Below are positions 6,791 to 7,896 of a DNA stretch of 7,896 bases, piece by piece. This DNA is from a bacterium (GTDB taxonomy: Bacteria; Omnitrophota; Gorgyraeia; Gygaellales; Profunditerraquicolaceae). The DNA is taken from the NCBI GenBank assembly GCA_004298075.1, contig SCRK01000014.1:1-7896 (forward strand). Direction: 5' to 3'. Under the pieces are notes generated by a model that saw nothing but the letters and a program-made list of their open reading frames with translations, was not told the DNA's origin and ran no database searches. A program made the translations under genes and the position numbers. Each line of letters begins with the position of its first letter. Position 1 is the first letter of the stretch.

Positions 6791-7565
6791 GCTGGTTTTA
6801 ACCCATGTTTTGAATTGCGATAGGTTGTCTTTATACCTGAATAAAGACAGGGAGATGGACAAAGATAAAAGCGCGTTGGTTTCCTCTATATTAAAACGCA
6901 GGCTTACGCTTGAGCCTCTGCAGTATATTTTGGGTTGCACCGAATTTATGGGCTTAAAATTTATGGTGGACAAACGCGCGTTGATCCCCAGGCCGGAGAC
7001 CGAGATATTGGTTGAAGAGGCGCTCAAATTATCCGCAAAAGCAGGCCGGTCAGCTGGCAGGCAGCTGGAAATATTAGATATCGGGACCGGATCGGCCTGT
7101 ATCGCCGTATCTTTGGCTAAAAATACCAAGGATTGCAAAATAACCGCGGTTGATATTTCCCCTGAGGCATTAGAGCTTGCCCGGCAAAACGCCGATCTGC
7201 ATCAGGCGCGGATTGAATTTATCCAAAGCGATCTATTCGCCTCTTTGTCCGGCAGGAGATTTGACCTGATCATCAGTAATCCTCCTTATATACCAACGCT
7301 GGAGCTGAAAGGTTTAGCCGGGGAGATCTCCTTTGAGCCGGTTTTAGCTTTAGATGGAGGAGGGGATGGACTGGATTATTATCGCCGGATGATCGATCAG
7401 GCAGGCGGATATTTGAATAAGGGAGGTTTTTTGCTAATGGAGATAGGTTTTGGCCAGGCCGGCCAAATAGAAAATATACTGAAAAAATCAGAAAAATTTG
7501 AGATAATAGGAATAATCAAAGATTATAACAATATAGAGAGAGTGATGGTGTTATGGATAAGCTGA
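6777..7565 (+). CDS. prmC: Release factor glutamine N5-methyltransferase
   Basis: SAM-dependent enzyme that methylates the side-chain amide of the GGQ glutamine in RF1 and RF2, raising release efficiency. The 262-residue product has a helical N-terminal domain, EPLQYILG, PRPETE (71-76), SAM-binding motif I DIGTGSACIA from D101, an acidic end to strand 2 (AVDISPEA), and the catalytic NPPY (168-171) that holds the target amide. The family usually has about 20 more residues ahead of the first conserved block (PRLEAELLL-like); here the protein starts almost at that block (MNEAELVLTHVL). An upstream extension is ruled out by an in-frame TAA at 6753-6755 with no usable start between. The start overlaps the end of prfA by 14 nt, with purine-rich AGAGG-like sequence upstream (6761-6775), so substrate and modifier are probably made together. 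Lower identity could allow another N6/N5 methyltransferase of the HemK group, but position after prfA makes PrmC most likely. Confidence 0.95.
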   Translation: MNEAELVLTHVLNCDRLSLYLNKDREMDKDKSALVSSILKRRLTLEPLQYILGCTEFMGLKFMVDKRALIPRPETEILVEEALKLSAKAGRSAGRQLEILDIGTGSACIAVSLAKNTKDCKITAVDISPEALELARQNADLHQARIEFIQSDLFASLSGRRFDLIISNPPYIPTLELKGLAGEISFEPVLALDGGGDGLDYYRRMIDQAGGYLNKGGFLLMEIGFGQAGQIENILKKSEKFEIIGIIKDYNNIERVMVLWIS

Positions 7566-7896
7566 TCATTGAAGGCGGGGCGAGATTAAAAGGCGAAGTA
7601 ACGGTTTCCGGGGCAAAGAACGCGGTATTGCCGATCCTGGCAGCTACCCTGCTTACCGATGAACCGTGCCTGATCAAAAACGTGCCGAACCTGCGCGACA
7701 CTAATAGTATGCTTAAATTATTGCGCTCCCTGGGAAAGGCCGCGGAGCTTGACAAAGGCAAGGTCATGGTTTCCAGGGGTAGGGCGACGAATTATCTCGC
7801 CGAATATAAATTGGTTTCTACCATGCGCGCCTCATTTTGCGTTTTAGGCCCGCTCCTGGGCAAATTACACAGGGCCAAGGTTTCCCTGCCCGGAGG
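7553..7896 (+). CDS. murA: UDP-N-acetylglucosamine 1-carboxyvinyltransferase, 3'-truncated by the window edge
   Basis: Transfers enolpyruvate from PEP to UDP-GlcNAc, the first committed step of peptidoglycan synthesis, in the cytoplasm. Only the first 114 complete codons are visible. The start MDKLIIEGGARLKGEVTVSG fits MurA exactly, and K22-N23 of SGAKNA carry the same numbers as the E. coli substrate-binding pair. NVPNLRDTNSML, STMRASF (R92, E. coli R91) and the VSLPGG approach to the active-site loop follow. The catalytic Cys (or Asp in fosfomycin-resistant enzymes) would lie just past the window end, so fosfomycin sensitivity cannot be judged. The gene overlaps prmC by 13 nt and is preceded by GAGAG-type purines (7536-7542), about 10 nt from the ATG. 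A murA/murZ paralogue elsewhere cannot be excluded. Confidence 0.96.
   Translation, partial: MDKLIIEGGARLKGEVTVSGAKNAVLPILAATLLTDEPCLIKNVPNLRDTNSMLKLLRSLGKAAELDKGKVMVSRGRATNYLAEYKLVSTMRASFCVLGPLLGKLHRAKVSLPG

Overview
This window is a compact block of bacterial housekeeping genes, all on the + strand. I read it as one operon-like string: polA (5' end cut by the window) - glgA - coaE - rho - rpmE - prfA - prmC - murA (3' end cut by the window). Coding density is close to complete. Five of the seven junctions overlap, by 4, 23, 13, 14 and 13 nt. The only gaps are 17 nt (rho/rpmE) and 45 nt (rpmE/prfA). I found no tRNA, rRNA, CRISPR array, insertion sequence, phage gene, riboswitch or convincing terminator. 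The many antisense and out-of-frame open frames are shadows of the real genes.

Organism: a bacterium with mid-range GC and Shine-Dalgarno initiation. The linkage polA-coaE-rho recalls the arrangement I remember in Chlamydia, and rho-rpmE-prfA-prmC-murA is a cluster known in several phyla. Together with the style of the proteins this suggests a PVC-related lineage or candidate phylum, with Omnitrophota as my best guess. That assignment is inference from gene order and memory and has not been tested by phylogeny.

Layout: 1-2274 encodes DNA polymerase I with a 5' nuclease domain, a central domain that has lost its proofreading residues, and an intact polymerase domain. 2271-3626 encodes glycogen synthase (GT5), the one metabolic outsider among information-processing genes. 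3604-4212 encodes dephospho-CoA kinase. 4200-5459 encodes transcription terminator Rho, aligned residue for residue with the E. coli numbering but with Tyr at the P-loop position 181 that is normally Lys. 5477-5680 encodes the zinc-ribbon form of ribosomal protein bL31. 5726-6790 encodes peptide chain release factor 1, and 6777-7565 encodes PrmC, the methyltransferase that modifies the GGQ glutamine of release factors. 7553-7896 is the start of MurA, the first committed enzyme of peptidoglycan synthesis.

How they fit: rho, rpmE, prfA and prmC cover transcription termination, the ribosome and translation termination, and the enzyme-substrate pair prfA/prmC is translationally linked. polA serves DNA repair and Okazaki fragment processing, coaE finishes coenzyme A, and murA starts the cell wall. 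This is mostly an ordinary core region, and I do not see an undescribed system. The points most worth a second look are the Rho P-loop change, a short heptanucleotide tandem repeat in the rpmE-prfA gap, the insertion of glgA into the cluster, and the short N-terminus of PrmC.
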